DNA of 33,805 nt, taken from positions 169,305 to 203,109 of the forward strand of contig NZ_KL585381.1 in NCBI RefSeq assembly GCF_000721935.1. The letters run 5' to 3'. Positions 8,441 through 17,495 of this stretch are shown in pieces. A program made the position numbers and the translations under genes. How positions within the stretch are numbered: position 1 is the stretch's first letter; each line of letters begins with the position of its first letter. Below the pieces are notes generated by a model. That model saw nothing but the letters and a program-made list of their open reading frames with translations, did no database searches and had not been told where the DNA came from. Source of the stretch: Streptomyces sp. NRRL WC-3549 (lineage in GTDB: Bacteria; Actinomycetota; Actinomycetes; Streptomycetales; Streptomycetaceae).

Positions 8441-8893
8441 ATGAGCGATCTCGACATACGCCCCGCCGCACTCACCGACCTCCAAGCCGTCGTGGCCATG
8501 CTGGCCGACGACCCGCTCGGTGCCCAGCGCGAGTCACCCGACGACCTCGCCCCTTACCAGGCCGCGTTCCACCGGTTGGCGGACGACCCGAACCAGCACC
8601 TGGTCGTGGCCGTGCGTGAGGAGCGCGTGGTGGGAACCCTGCAACTGACCATCGTGCCCGGGCTGTCCCGACAGGGCGCCACCCGGTCGATCATCGAAGG
8701 CGTACGCATCCACGCCGACGAACGCGGAAGCGGCCTCGGCACCCAGCTGATCCAATGGGCGGTCGACGAATCACGGCGCCAGGGTTGCCGACTGGTACAG
8801 CTGACGTCCGATGCCACCCGCACCGACGCCCACCGCTTCTACGAACGGCTCGGCTTCACCGCGAGCCATGTGGGGTTCAAGCTCAGCCTGTGA
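8441..8893 (+). CDS. GNAT-family N-acetyltransferase
   Basis: 150 aa from the ATG at 8441 (MSDLDIRPAALTDL). An in-frame GTG 30 nt upstream adds residues that are not family-like. GNAT features are beta-4 LQLTIVPGLSRQGATRSIIE, the acetyl-CoA pyrophosphate loop in VRIHADERGSGLGTQLIQWA (V-x3-Q/R-x2-G-x-G/A type), and the final motif TDAHRFYERLGFTASHVGFK. It should transfer acetyl from acetyl-CoA to an amine of unknown identity. It is intact although flanked by pseudogenes. Confidence 0.93.
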   Translation: MSDLDIRPAALTDLQAVVAMLADDPLGAQRESPDDLAPYQAAFHRLADDPNQHLVVAVREERVVGTLQLTIVPGLSRQGATRSIIEGVRIHADERGSGLGTQLIQWAVDESRRQGCRLVQLTSDATRTDAHRFYERLGFTASHVGFKLSL

Positions 8894-8951
8894 CCCGGCG
8901 GGGCCCGCCGACCGCCCTCTCGCGCGGACCCACTATCCACAAGGGGGACGC

Positions 8952-10137
8952 CTGCACCGCATCGACGACGAGCAGCGCCGCACCAGGCTCGGCCGCAGAC
9001 ACCTGCTGGTACTCGCGGCCCGCGCCTCATCCGCTCCAGCCGTCGCCGACGCGGTGGTGGCGCTGCATTCCACAGACGCCGCCACGCTCCACCTCTCGGT
9101 GTGCGCCCGGCTGTCGGAACCGGTCGTCACCCCCACGGAGCGGGCCCTCTACGGGACGTCTCACTGGTCCGCCCCTCGCCATGCGCAACACCCTCTTCAC
9201 CGTCTCCAGAGAGATCGCGCCCCTTGTTCGATGGAGCGCTCGCTCGGGCCGTCGCAGCGAAGGAGCGGCGCACCTTCCTGAAGCGTCTGGAAGCGGACGG
9301 CAACGGTCTCGACGAGCGCTGGCTCGCGGGAGCCGAACGGAAGACCGTCGCCGCACTGGCCGAGCGGGGCCGGGCCACCGGTAGTGAGCTCTCCGCGGCG
9401 GTCCCCGCTCTCCGCACGAAGATCACCGTCTTCCCCGGCACCCAGCAGGAGACCGTGCAGGGCATCGCCTCCCGGGTGATCCGCCTCCTGGCCACCGAGG
9501 GGCGCATCCGGCGGGACCGGCCACGTGGCTCCTGGACCTCGCACCAGTTCCGCTGGACGGCCTCCGCTCCCCTGGCCGCCGTCGGTTCCGGCCGAAGCAC
9601 AGGCCGAGATGGCGCGGCGCTGGCTGCACTCGTACGGGCCCGGAACGGAGGCGACCTGACGTGGTGGACGGGGGGCGACCTGACGTGGTGGACGGGGTGG
9701 GGCTCCGCGAGACACGCAAGGCACTTGCTGCCGCCGACGCGGAGCAGGTACTGCTCGACAGCGGGGCGCATGTCTGGGTCGCGCCTGGTGATCTCGGACC
9801 GGAGCCGCCCGTGGAGCCATGGGCCGCACTTCTGCCCAGCCTCGACCCGAGCGCCATGGGCTGGGCCGACCGTGGCTTTCACCTTCCGGACGACCACCGG
9901 GCGGCACTGTTCGACCGGGCCGGGAACATCGGACCGACCGTGTGGTGGAACGGCCGGATCATGGGCGGCTGGGGGCAGCGGGCCGACGGCGGGGTCGTAT
10001 GGCGGTTGCTGACGGACACCGGCCAGGACGCTTCCGGTCTGATCGAGTCCGAGGCGTCCCGCCTGCTGGCCTGGGTGGGCGATTCCAGGATCACCCCGCG
10101 CTTCCGTACCCCGCTGGAGCGCGAGCTGATGGCCTGA
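8952..10137 (+). pseudogene. Winged-helix DNA-binding protein (HTH_42 / DUF1006-like) pseudogene with several frameshifts
   Basis: Pieces of one protein of about 385 aa are spread over all three forward frames. They run RIDDEQRRTRLGRRHLLV to ERALYG (to about 9160), then DVSLVRP, then LAMRNTLFTVSREIAPL, then FDGALARAVAAKERRTFLKR through RDRPRGSWTSHQFRW, then AEMARRWLHSYGPGTEA, then DLTWWTGW, and finally GLRETRKALAAADAEQVLL to the C-terminus RTPLERELMA. At least five frame changes are needed. A 24-bp tandem duplication interrupts the WWTGW motif (9650-9697). The likely start is CTG at 8952 after AAGGGGG, where ATG would be expected. Intact homologues carry the family-typical GNIGPTVWWNGRIMGGW, still visible here. 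Confidence 0.85.
9650..9697 (+). repeat. 24-bp perfect tandem duplication inside the pseudogene
   Basis: Two adjacent identical 24-mers (9650-9673 and 9674-9697), each beginning GGCGACCTGACGTGG and ending GACGGGG. The unit length is a multiple of three, so it repeats GDLTWWTG in the local frame. The frame itself breaks in the G-run just after it. Confidence 0.95.
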
Positions 10138-10198
10138 GGCCCGGTAGGTCAGGCGCCGGCGGAGCGGGCCGACCGGCCTCTGAAGGAGCCTGTAGCGC

Positions 10199-11581
10199 TC
10201 ACTCACGTGGCAGGCCGCGCCACCCTCCCTCGTCCACGCCTCCCGGCACGGCCGCCGCAGGGTCGTACGGCTCCCTCGTGAGGGCGAAGGAACCCAGGTC
10301 CACGTGGTCCACTGTGCCGTCGCCGGCGCGTACGACCCGGAGGACCTCGCCCGCGTAGTAGCCGTTGAGGCCGGTCCAGGTCCCGTCCGCGGACGCCCGG
10401 AAGCACGCCCCGCGTCCGGTCCCCTGAAGGGGCCGGAGCTCCAGCGCCCGGTCCGCCAGCAACGTCAGGGCGTGGGCGCGCGTGCCCCAGTACCACAGCC
10501 CCGTCAGCGCGAGCAGTTCCTCGTCCACCTCGGGCAAGGGCCGCCAGGGTTCCGGGATCCGCGGCTCGGCCTCGGCGACGATCTGCACGAGGTCCGCGGC
10601 GACCGTGGCGACCGCCGGGCCGGAGGTGGCGTTGGAGAGCACCACGGCGGCGACATCGTCCTCGACGCTGAACCACAGCGTGGCGAGGAAACCGGGGAGA
10701 GATCCGGTATGGCCGAAGAGCGAACGGCTGCCCAGCCGCGCCGCCTGGAGACCGAGACCGTAGTTCCCCTCCTGGCCGACTGACTCGGACGGGGCCGCGG
10801 GCACACGCATCTGCTCGACCGACGACGCGCTCAGCACCCGTTCGTCGCCCTTCGCGAGGAATCGAGCAAAACGGAGCAGGTCGGCGGTGGTGGACCAGAG
10901 CTGGCCCGCGGGCGCCATGATCCCGAGGTCCTCGGCCGGTTCGGGAAGTATGACGTCGGCCCACGGGTGGACGGCCCATCCGCCCGCGTGCGGTGCTTGG
11001 GGCTCCGGCGTCGTACGGTCCATCCCCAGAGGTTCCAGGATCTCCCGGCGCAGTACCTCGGACCAGGAGTCACCCCGCACCTTCTCCACCAGCGCCCCGA
11101 GCAGGGTGTATCCAGGGTTGGAGTAGTGGTGCCCATGGCCTGCCGGGTGGAGCAGTGGCTGCGCGCCGAGCACGTCCGACAACTCCGGCCTGCTGCTGCC
11201 AGGGGTCCTCTCCCACCAGGGCGCGGGTGTCTCCGCGGCGAGCCCCGCGCTGTGTCCCAGCAGTTGGAAGACGGTCACCTCGCCCACCCCCGTGCCGGGC
11301 AGGTGCGCCTCCAGCGGATCGTCCAGGTCGAGCAGGCCCTCATCGCGCAGGCGCAGCACCAGCACGGCGGTGAAGGTCTTGGTGAGGGAGCCGATCCGGT
11401 ACTGGGTGTCGTCGTCGGGGGCGTGGCCCTCCACACCGCTACGGGCGCCGCTCCAGGCGATCCGGCCTTCGCGCTGCACCGCGGCGACGAGCGACGGGGT
11501 ACGGCCTTCGGCCTGAGCAGTGGCGATGCGATGAAGCAGAGCTCGCCGGGTACCGGGAAGCAGCGTTTCGGATGACGTCAT
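10199..11581 (-). CDS. Serine beta-lactamase-related hydrolase (esterase/D-aminopeptidase type)
   Basis: 460 aa. The beta-lactamase/PBP4* family fold (PF00144) is shown by Ser65-x-x-Lys68 in GSLTKTF, Tyr153-x-Asn155 in HYSNPGYTLLG, and the third motif His291-Thr-Gly in FGHTGSLPGF. A C-terminal beta-rich domain of about 110 residues follows, as in many actinobacterial homologues. No signal peptide is seen (N-terminus MTSSETLLPGTRRALLHRI), so it is probably cytoplasmic. The family includes class C beta-lactamases, esterases and D-amino-acid peptidases; resistance should not be assumed. The amidase gene lies upstream on the same strand, 255 bp away. Confidence 0.92.
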   Translation of the reverse strand: MTSSETLLPGTRRALLHRIATAQAEGRTPSLVAAVQREGRIAWSGARSGVEGHAPDDDTQYRIGSLTKTFTAVLVLRLRDEGLLDLDDPLEAHLPGTGVGEVTVFQLLGHSAGLAAETPAPWWERTPGSSRPELSDVLGAQPLLHPAGHGHHYSNPGYTLLGALVEKVRGDSWSEVLRREILEPLGMDRTTPEPQAPHAGGWAVHPWADVILPEPAEDLGIMAPAGQLWSTTADLLRFARFLAKGDERVLSASSVEQMRVPAAPSESVGQEGNYGLGLQAARLGSRSLFGHTGSLPGFLATLWFSVEDDVAAVVLSNATSGPAVATVAADLVQIVAEAEPRIPEPWRPLPEVDEELLALTGLWYWGTRAHALTLLADRALELRPLQGTGRGACFRASADGTWTGLNGYYAGEVLRVVRAGDGTVDHVDLGSFALTREPYDPAAAVPGGVDEGGWRGLPRE

Positions 11582-11836
11582 GGACTAGGACTACCTGCGT
11601 CCCCACCCGCCTGGCCAGCCCGTTTCGCGGTCGGCGTGACGGACCGGTACCCACGCGTCTCGGCGCGGAGCGGGTCCGCCGGCGTGAACTCGCTCGCCAT
11701 CGAGGGCACGGTGCACCTCGCCCGCTGCCCCCTGCACGAGGCAAGAGGCACGGGGGCTGTCCGGCCGGTCCGGGCAACGACTGGGGCGCTTTCCGGGCCC
11801 TGGGCGTGATCCGCCCCCGTCGGACGCCCGGCACGG

Positions 11837-13288
11837 CTACTTCGGGGCCCGGAAGCCACCGATCCGCTGCTCCAGCAGGTCGGCCAGCCGTAGCGGCGTA
11901 CGGTCCTCGAACATCGGACCGATGAGTTGCACTCCCACCGGCAGGCCCTCGGGGGACCGGCCCGCCGGTATGGCGGTGGCGGGCAGACCGGGCATGGTGG
12001 CCAGACCGGCCCAGACGAGCTGGTCGAAGTACGGGTACTCGACGCCGTCGATGTCGATCCTGCGCTCTCGCGGATCGGGGTTGTGGTCATGCGGGAACGC
12101 AGGAGTGGGTGTGACGGGACACACCACGGCGTCCCACTCGGTGAAGAGGTGCCGCCAGCTCTGACGGTGGAGCTCGCGGCGGCTGTTCGCCTCCATCCAG
12201 TCGAGATGGCTGAACACCATGCCGCGCAGCCGCGCCGCATCGAGACTCCGGTCGTCCGCCCCCAGTCCGGCGGCGCGGGTCCGCAGTTGCTCGTACGCTT
12301 CGACGGGAAAGCGTGCGACGGAGCTCGAGAACAGCAACTGCGTGTAGAGCGTCGCGGCTTCACCCAGGTCAGGCAGCAGCGGACTGTGCCGTTCGACCCG
12401 GGCCCCGGCATCGACGAGCGCGTCGGCCACCCGGTTCACGCCCGCCCGCACGGCGGCCCCGGTCGGAATGAGCGGATGCTCGTCGAGGACCAGGACCCGG
12501 TAGTCGCGGAGCCGCTGGTGACGCGCGGGCGGCAGCACAAGGTCATACGCCACACCGGACGTCAGCGGGTCCGGCCCGGCCATGACGTCGAGCAGGAGCG
12601 CGAGATCCCGGGCCGTACGCGCCATCGGACCGACGACGGCGAGGTCAGGATCGGTCGGGACCGCCGGCACGAGCGGGGGGACCATACCGCGGCTCGCCAC
12701 CAGTCCGAGCGTCGGCTTGTGCGCGTAGACGCCACAGAAGTGTGCGGGGGTGCGCAACGAACCCGCGAGGTCGGAACCGATGGACAGCACACCGAATCCC
12801 GATGCCAGGGCAGCCGCTGACCCACCGGAGGATCCGCCCGGCGTACGGCCGTGATCCCACGGGTTGTTGGTGGTGCCGTAGATGTCGTTGAAGCTCTGCA
12901 CATCTTGCAGCCCAAAAGGCACATTGGTCTTACCGAGCACCACCGCGCCTGCGGCCTTCAGCCGCGACACCTGCACCGCGTCCTCGGTCGGCACGTAGTC
13001 CCGGTGCGGCGGCATACCCCAGTTCGTGGGCAGCCCGGCGACGTTGTAGGACTCCTTGACCGTCACCGGAATGCCGAGCAGCGGCCGGTCCTCACCACGG
13101 GCGCGCGCCTCGTCGGCACGGCACGCGGCAGCCCGTGCCCGGTCGAAATCCCGCACACAGACGGCGTTGATCCACTTGTCATCGCGCTCGATGCGGGCGA
13201 TCGCATCGTCGGTCAGTTCCGCCGATGTCACTTCACCGGCACGCAAAGACGCCGACATTTCCTCGGCCGTCGAAAAATCCCATTCCAT
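11837..13288 (-). CDS. Amidase (amidase-signature family)
   Basis: 483 aa, normal length. The catalytic triad Lys78 (GIPVTVKESYNVAG), Ser153 (TPGGSSGGSAAALASGFG) and Ser177 (SDLAGSLRTPAHFCGVYAHK) is complete. The usual TDxGGS before the nucleophile is SDLAGS. It hydrolyses a carboxamide; the substrate is unknown. It is not GatA, since no gatB/gatC neighbours are seen and the C-terminal half is of the generic amidase type. It is divergent from the RibD-like reductase gene; the 214 bp between them show no motif I can name. Confidence 0.94.
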   Translation of the reverse strand: MEWDFSTAEEMSASLRAGEVTSAELTDDAIARIERDDKWINAVCVRDFDRARAAACRADEARARGEDRPLLGIPVTVKESYNVAGLPTNWGMPPHRDYVPTEDAVQVSRLKAAGAVVLGKTNVPFGLQDVQSFNDIYGTTNNPWDHGRTPGGSSGGSAAALASGFGVLSIGSDLAGSLRTPAHFCGVYAHKPTLGLVASRGMVPPLVPAVPTDPDLAVVGPMARTARDLALLLDVMAGPDPLTSGVAYDLVLPPARHQRLRDYRVLVLDEHPLIPTGAAVRAGVNRVADALVDAGARVERHSPLLPDLGEAATLYTQLLFSSSVARFPVEAYEQLRTRAAGLGADDRSLDAARLRGMVFSHLDWMEANSRRELHRQSWRHLFTEWDAVVCPVTPTPAFPHDHNPDPRERRIDIDGVEYPYFDQLVWAGLATMPGLPATAIPAGRSPEGLPVGVQLIGPMFEDRTPLRLADLLEQRIGGFRAPK

Positions 13289-13502
13289 GAAACCGACCGT
13301 ATGGGCCTCTGGTGAGGGTCATGAAATATCGCTTCGCACAACACCGCGGAAATGGCCAGAAACGGGCGCTCGAGCCCCGCACTTGGTCCGCCTCGTCACC
13401 CATGATCACTCTCACATCCGTTTCCCGAGCGCAGATGGCGCACCGGTGAGCTTCCCGCACCACCGGCCCCTACGCAGGACACCCCGACCGGAAGGCCGAG
13501 CC

Positions 13503-14069
13503 ATGCGGAGACTGACCTACGGCATGAACCTGACCCTGGACGGCTATATCGCTGCGCCCGGCGACGACATCGGCTGGAGCGGGCCCCCGAGCGACGAGCT
13601 GTTCCAGTGGTGGCTCGGCCACGAGCAGGCGAGTGGCCTGACACTGTATGGGCGCAAACTGTGGGAGGCGATGAGCTCCTACTGGCCGACCGGCGACCAA
13701 CAGCCCACCGCCACCCAGGCGGAGATCGACTTCGCGCGGAACTGGCGGGACACGCCGAAGGTGGTGTTCTCCTCGACGCTCGCCGAGGTCGACTGGAACA
13801 CCCGCCTGGTCGCCGGCGACGCGATCACCGAGATCACCCGGCTCAAGGCCGAGGACGGCGGCCCGATGAACATCGGCGGCGCAACGCTCGCCGGGGCGGC
13901 CATGCGCGCCGGGCTGATCGACGAGTACACGATCGCCGCCCACCCGGTCCTGGTGGGCAGCGGCACGCCGTTCTTCGCCGCCCTGGACAGCTGGGTGAAC
14001 CTGAATCTGGTGGAGACGCGGACGTTTCCCGGCGGCGTGGTCCTGACCAGGTACGAGACGAGGCGCTGA
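13503..14069 (+). CDS. RibD C-terminal / dihydrofolate-reductase-like protein
   Basis: 188 aa from the ATG at 13503, preceded by GGAAGG. An in-frame upstream extension is antisense to the amidase and is rejected. The start RRLTYGMNLTLDGYIAAPG and the C-terminal GGATLAGAAMRAGLIDEYTI plus HPVLVGSGTPFF are the classic signature of the small YwjB/YyaP-type DHFR-like family. These probably bind NADPH and reduce a pterin- or pyrimidine-like substrate, which is unknown. The gene is convergent with dnaB. Confidence 0.93.
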   Translation: MRRLTYGMNLTLDGYIAAPGDDIGWSGPPSDELFQWWLGHEQASGLTLYGRKLWEAMSSYWPTGDQQPTATQAEIDFARNWRDTPKVVFSSTLAEVDWNTRLVAGDAITEITRLKAEDGGPMNIGGATLAGAAMRAGLIDEYTIAAHPVLVGSGTPFFAALDSWVNLNLVETRTFPGGVVLTRYETRR

Positions 14070-14154
14070 ACAGCAGCACCCACGCGCTGGTCACACGGCG
14101 CTGTCGTATACGGGGTCGGTCCGACACGCCCCGTGGGATCACGACACGGTCCAC

Positions 14155-15630
14155 TCAGGTCTGGGCCATGTCCACGAAGCGCGAGTAGTGCCCCTGGAAC
14201 GCCACGGTGATCGTCGCCGTCGGGCCGTTTCGGTGCTTGGCCACGATCAGGTCCGCCTCGCCCGCACGCGGTGACTCCTTCTCGTACGCGTCCTCACGGT
14301 GCAGGAGGATGACCATGTCGGCGTCCTGCTCGATGGATCCCGACTCACGCAGGTCGGAGACCATCGGCTTCTTGTCCGTGCGCTGCTCGGGTCCACGGTT
14401 CAGCTGGGAGAGCGCGATGACCGGAAGCTCCAGCTCCTTGGCGAGGAGCTTGAGGTTTCGGGACATGTCCGAGACCTCCTGCTGCCGGCTCTCGGCACGC
14501 TTGGCACCACCGGACTGCATCAGCTGGAGGTAGTCGATGACCACCAGCTTGAGGTCGTTGCGCTGCTTGAGCCGACGGCACTTCGCCCGGATCTCCATCA
14601 TCGAGAGGTTCGGCGAGTCGTCGATGTACAGGGGAGCGGCCGAGACGTCCGGCATCCGCCGGGCCAGGCGTGTCCAGTCCTCGTCGGTCATGGTGCCGGA
14701 TCGCATGTGGTGCAGCGCCACCCGTGCCTCGGCCGAGAGCAGACGCATCGCGATCTCGTTGCGCCCCATCTCCAGGGAGAAGATCACGCTCGGAAGGTTG
14801 CTCTTGATCGAGCACGCCCGGGCGAAGTCGAGCGCCAGGGTGGACTTGCCCATGGCGGGCCGCGCCGCGATGACGATCATCTGGCCGGGGTGCAGGCCGT
14901 TCGTCAGGGAGTCGAGGTCGGTGAACCCGGTGGGCACACCGGTCATCTCGCCGCTGCGGGAGCCGATCGCCTCGATCTCGTCGAGGGCGCCCTCCATGAT
15001 GTCGCCGAGCGGCAGGTAGTCCTCACTGGTCCGCTGCTCCGTGACGGCGTAGATCTCGGCCTGCGCCGAGTTCACGATCTCGTCGACGTCCCCGTCGGCC
15101 GCGTACCCCATCTGCGTGATCTTCGTACCGGCCTCGACCAGACGGCGCAGGACCGCCCGCTCATGGACGATCTCGGCGTAGTACGAGGCGTTGGCCGCGG
15201 TCGGCACCGACTGGACCAGGGTGTGCAGATAGGGGGCACCGCCGACCTTGGTGATCTCGCCGCGCTTGACCAGCTCGGCCGCCACGGTGATCGGGTCCGC
15301 CGGCTCGCCCTTGGCGTAGAGGTCGAGAATCGCCGTGTACACGGTCTCGTGGGCCGGACGGTAGAAGTCATGGCCCTTGATGATCTCCACCACGTCGGCG
15401 ATGGCGTCCTTGGAGAGCAGCATGCCGCCCAGGACGGACTGCTCGGCGTCGAGATCCTGCGGAGGGACTCGCTCGAAGCCGGACTGACCGCCGTCCCAGC
15501 CGCTGTCCCGGCCCCGCTCGTGCTGTTCGTCGCGCCCCTTGCCCTCACCTCGACGCTGACGCGAGACGGGAAGACGGTCACTGGGACCGACATCGGCCCA
15601 GGGATCGTCCAAAGGCTCGGGGATGCTCAC
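14155..15630 (-). CDS. dnaB: Replicative DNA helicase DnaB
   Basis: 491 aa. DnaB is the hexameric 5'-3' helicase of the replisome. The N-terminal domain spans about residues 55-155 (DAEQSVLGGMLLSKDAI, FYRPAHETVY). A linker precedes the RecA-like domain, with Walker A ARPAMGKST (256-264), DnaB motif FSLEM, Walker B LKLVVIDYLQLM, SQLNRGPE and DLRESGSIEQDADMV. A low-complexity charged N-terminal tail of roughly 50 residues precedes the conserved part, as in other streptomycetes. No intein interrupts the ATPase domain, unlike several mycobacterial DnaB proteins. The upstream region holds a DnaA-box cluster. Confidence 0.98.
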   Translation of the reverse strand: MSIPEPLDDPWADVGPSDRLPVSRQRRGEGKGRDEQHERGRDSGWDGGQSGFERVPPQDLDAEQSVLGGMLLSKDAIADVVEIIKGHDFYRPAHETVYTAILDLYAKGEPADPITVAAELVKRGEITKVGGAPYLHTLVQSVPTAANASYYAEIVHERAVLRRLVEAGTKITQMGYAADGDVDEIVNSAQAEIYAVTEQRTSEDYLPLGDIMEGALDEIEAIGSRSGEMTGVPTGFTDLDSLTNGLHPGQMIVIAARPAMGKSTLALDFARACSIKSNLPSVIFSLEMGRNEIAMRLLSAEARVALHHMRSGTMTDEDWTRLARRMPDVSAAPLYIDDSPNLSMMEIRAKCRRLKQRNDLKLVVIDYLQLMQSGGAKRAESRQQEVSDMSRNLKLLAKELELPVIALSQLNRGPEQRTDKKPMVSDLRESGSIEQDADMVILLHREDAYEKESPRAGEADLIVAKHRNGPTATITVAFQGHYSRFVDMAQT

Positions 15631-15811
15631 CCGGCCACCTCCTCCCGTCCGCTGCGCGGACCTAGCCGTGCCACTCTTTCTTACGGCACGGCACCGACAA
15701 ACAAGACGCCCGACTCCGGTTCCGACGCGTCAAGTTCTGCGAGTTTCCAGGCCGGAACGAAGTACGGGCGCCGGACCACGGTAGGCCCGTCCGCACCGTC
15801 AGCCAATCTGG

Positions 15812-15900
15812 TTATCCACAGGCCATGTGGACGACGCACCAGATGCTGTGGAGAACCCCCCTGATCCTGTGCACGGACCGGGGGACAGAACTGTGGACAA
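15812..15900. promoter_or_regulatory. DnaA-box cluster upstream of dnaB
   Basis: Four DnaA-box-like 9-mers lie within 89 bp: TTATCCACA at 15812-15820 (plus strand, exact E. coli consensus); on the minus strand TCGTCCACA (15826-15834) and TTCTCCACA (15847-15855), each one mismatch from the Streptomyces consensus; and TTGTCCACA (15892-15900, exact Streptomyces consensus). The first two are inverted with 5 bp between. They sit 182-270 bp upstream of the dnaB start, in the 458-bp gap shared with the divergent MATE gene; the rest of that gap shows no gene. The sequence matches are direct; DnaA control of dnaB is inferred. Confidence 0.7.
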
Positions 15901-16088
15901 ACTCATAGGGACACCCTCAGGCACCTCCTGACCTGCACCTTTCCCATCCACCGACTGTGGGAGAGAAAAAGTTTCCCCCACTTTGCAAGATCATCGAGGA
16001 CGGCCTCCGGCGTGGGCGCACCGACCCCTCCGAGTAAGGGCTGATGAGGCTTTGCATCTCTTACCTGTGGAAGATTAGATTGGCGCCC

Positions 16089-17426
16089 ATGACCGAGGCT
16101 CCCGCGCCCCCGCCCCCCTCCCGTCGCCGGCACGACCGCGAGATCGTCTCACTCGCCGTTCCGGCCTTCGGCGCGCTCGTCGCCGAGCCCCTCTTCGTCA
16201 TGGTCGACAGCGCCATCGTCGGCCACCTCGGCACCCCGCAACTGGCCGGTCTGGGCGTGGCAGCCGCCCTCCTGACCACCGCGGTGAGCGTCTTCGTGTT
16301 CCTCGCCTATGCCACCACGGCCGCTGTCGCCCGCCGCGTCGGAGCCGGCGACCTCCCCGCCGCGATCCGTCAGGGCATGGACGGGATCTGGCTCGCCCTG
16401 CTGCTCGGTGCCGCCGTGATCGCGGTCGCCCTGCCCACGGCGCCCTGGCTGGTCGAGGCGTTCGGCGCGTCCGACACCGCTGCTCCGTACGCGATCACCT
16501 ATCTGCGCATCTCCAGCCTCGGCATCCCCGCGATGTTGGTCGTCCTCGCGGCGACCGGCGTGCTGCGGGGCCTCCAGGACACCCGGACCCCCCTGTACGT
16601 CGCCGTCGGCGGATTCGCCGCCAACGGTGTCCTCAACGTGGCCCTCGTCTACGGAGCCGGCCTCGGCATCGCCGGATCCGCCTGGGGAACGGTGATCGCC
16701 CAGGTGGCCATGGCGCTCGTCTACCTCGTCGTCGTCGTACGCGGCGCCAAGCGGCACGGCGCCTCGCTCCGCCCCGACGCCGCGGGCATCCGAGCCAGCG
16801 CCCATGCGGGCGTTCCCCTGTTGGTCCGCACCCTCTCCCTGCGCGCGGTGCTGTTGATCGCCACCGCGGTCGCCGCCCGGCTCGGCGATACGGACATCGC
16901 CGCACACCAGATCATTCTCTCGCTCTGGAGCCTCGCGTCCTTCGCACTGGACGCCATCGCCATCGCAGGGCAGGCGATCATCGGCCGCTACCTGGGGGCC
17001 GGCGACTCCGACGGGGCCCGGGATGCCTGCAGACGCATGGTTCAGTGGGGTATCGCCGCCGGCCTGGCCATCGGGGCGCTCATCGTACTGACCCGACCCC
17101 TGTTCATCCCCTTGTTCACCGGCGACACGTCCGTGCGCGGAACCCTGCTGCCCGCGCTCCTCGTCGTCGCCCTCACCCAGCCGGTCGCCGGCGTGGTGTA
17201 CGTCCTGGACGGCGTACTGATGGGGGCGGGTGACGGCCGCTACCTCGCCTGGGCCATGCTGCTGACCCTGGCCGTCTTCGCCCCCGTCGCACTGCTGGTT
17301 CCCGTCCTCGGCGGGGGACTCACCATGCTCTGGTGGACGATGGCGCTGATGATGGCGATCCGCCTGGCGACGCTCTGGCTCCGCGCACGGTCCGGCCGTT
17401 GGATCGTGACCGGCGCCACCCGCTGA
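16089..17426 (+). CDS. MATE-family efflux transporter (DinF-like)
   Basis: 445 aa with about 12 hydrophobic segments arranged as two MatE repeats. The first begins EIVSLAVPAFGALVAEPLFVMVDSA in the usual way and includes VGHLGTPQLAGLGVAAALL. The second half has the matching DIAAHQIILSLWSLASFALD and AIAGQAIIGRYLGAGD. MATE proteins export cationic or other small molecules using H+ or Na+ gradients; the substrate is unknown. The ATG at 16089 is preferred: the longer in-frame start at 16044 adds an atypical leader overlapping the promoter region. It is convergent with rplI, with a shared terminator and a parS site between them. Confidence 0.94.
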   Translation: MTEAPAPPPPSRRRHDREIVSLAVPAFGALVAEPLFVMVDSAIVGHLGTPQLAGLGVAAALLTTAVSVFVFLAYATTAAVARRVGAGDLPAAIRQGMDGIWLALLLGAAVIAVALPTAPWLVEAFGASDTAAPYAITYLRISSLGIPAMLVVLAATGVLRGLQDTRTPLYVAVGGFAANGVLNVALVYGAGLGIAGSAWGTVIAQVAMALVYLVVVVRGAKRHGASLRPDAAGIRASAHAGVPLLVRTLSLRAVLLIATAVAARLGDTDIAAHQIILSLWSLASFALDAIAIAGQAIIGRYLGAGDSDGARDACRRMVQWGIAAGLAIGALIVLTRPLFIPLFTGDTSVRGTLLPALLVVALTQPVAGVVYVLDGVLMGAGDGRYLAWAMLLTLAVFAPVALLVPVLGGGLTMLWWTMALMMAIRLATLWLRARSGRWIVTGATR

Positions 17427-17467
17427 AACCTCCCCGGCACCGAGGGCGCCGGGTCGCCGGAAGCGTC

Positions 17468-17481
17468 GTTTCACGTGAAAC
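17468..17481. other. parS site (ParB binding)
   Basis: GTTTCACGTGAAAC, an exact Streptomyces parS 14-mer, placed between the MATE stop codon and the bidirectional terminator ahead of rplI. Confidence 0.94.
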
Positions 17482-17495
17482 CACGGACCGGAACG

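Noticed and set aside
8933..8941. Isolated DnaA-box-like CTATCCACA
   Set aside because: A single site with one mismatch and no neighbours; expected by chance.
10199..11581. Beta-lactamase resistance gene
   Set aside because: SxxK, YxN and HTG motifs fit the broad serine hydrolase family including esterases and peptidases, and no signal peptide is present; resistance is not supported.
11578..11700. 40-codon minus-strand ORF whose TGA overlaps the beta-lactamase-like ATG
   Set aside because: No Shine-Dalgarno, no recognisable family and a low-complexity product; probably chance in GC-rich DNA.
15812..15900. Chromosomal replication origin
   Set aside because: DnaA boxes are present but only four. 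Streptomyces oriC lies between dnaA and dnaN and has many more boxes; neither gene is here.
16149..17474. 441-codon open frame antisense to the MATE gene
   Set aside because: Low-complexity Gly/Asp/Glu/Gln/Arg product with no domain; long antisense frames are expected in high-GC coding DNA. Other antisense frames, such as 31847-33517 and 19895-21172, were dismissed for the same reason.
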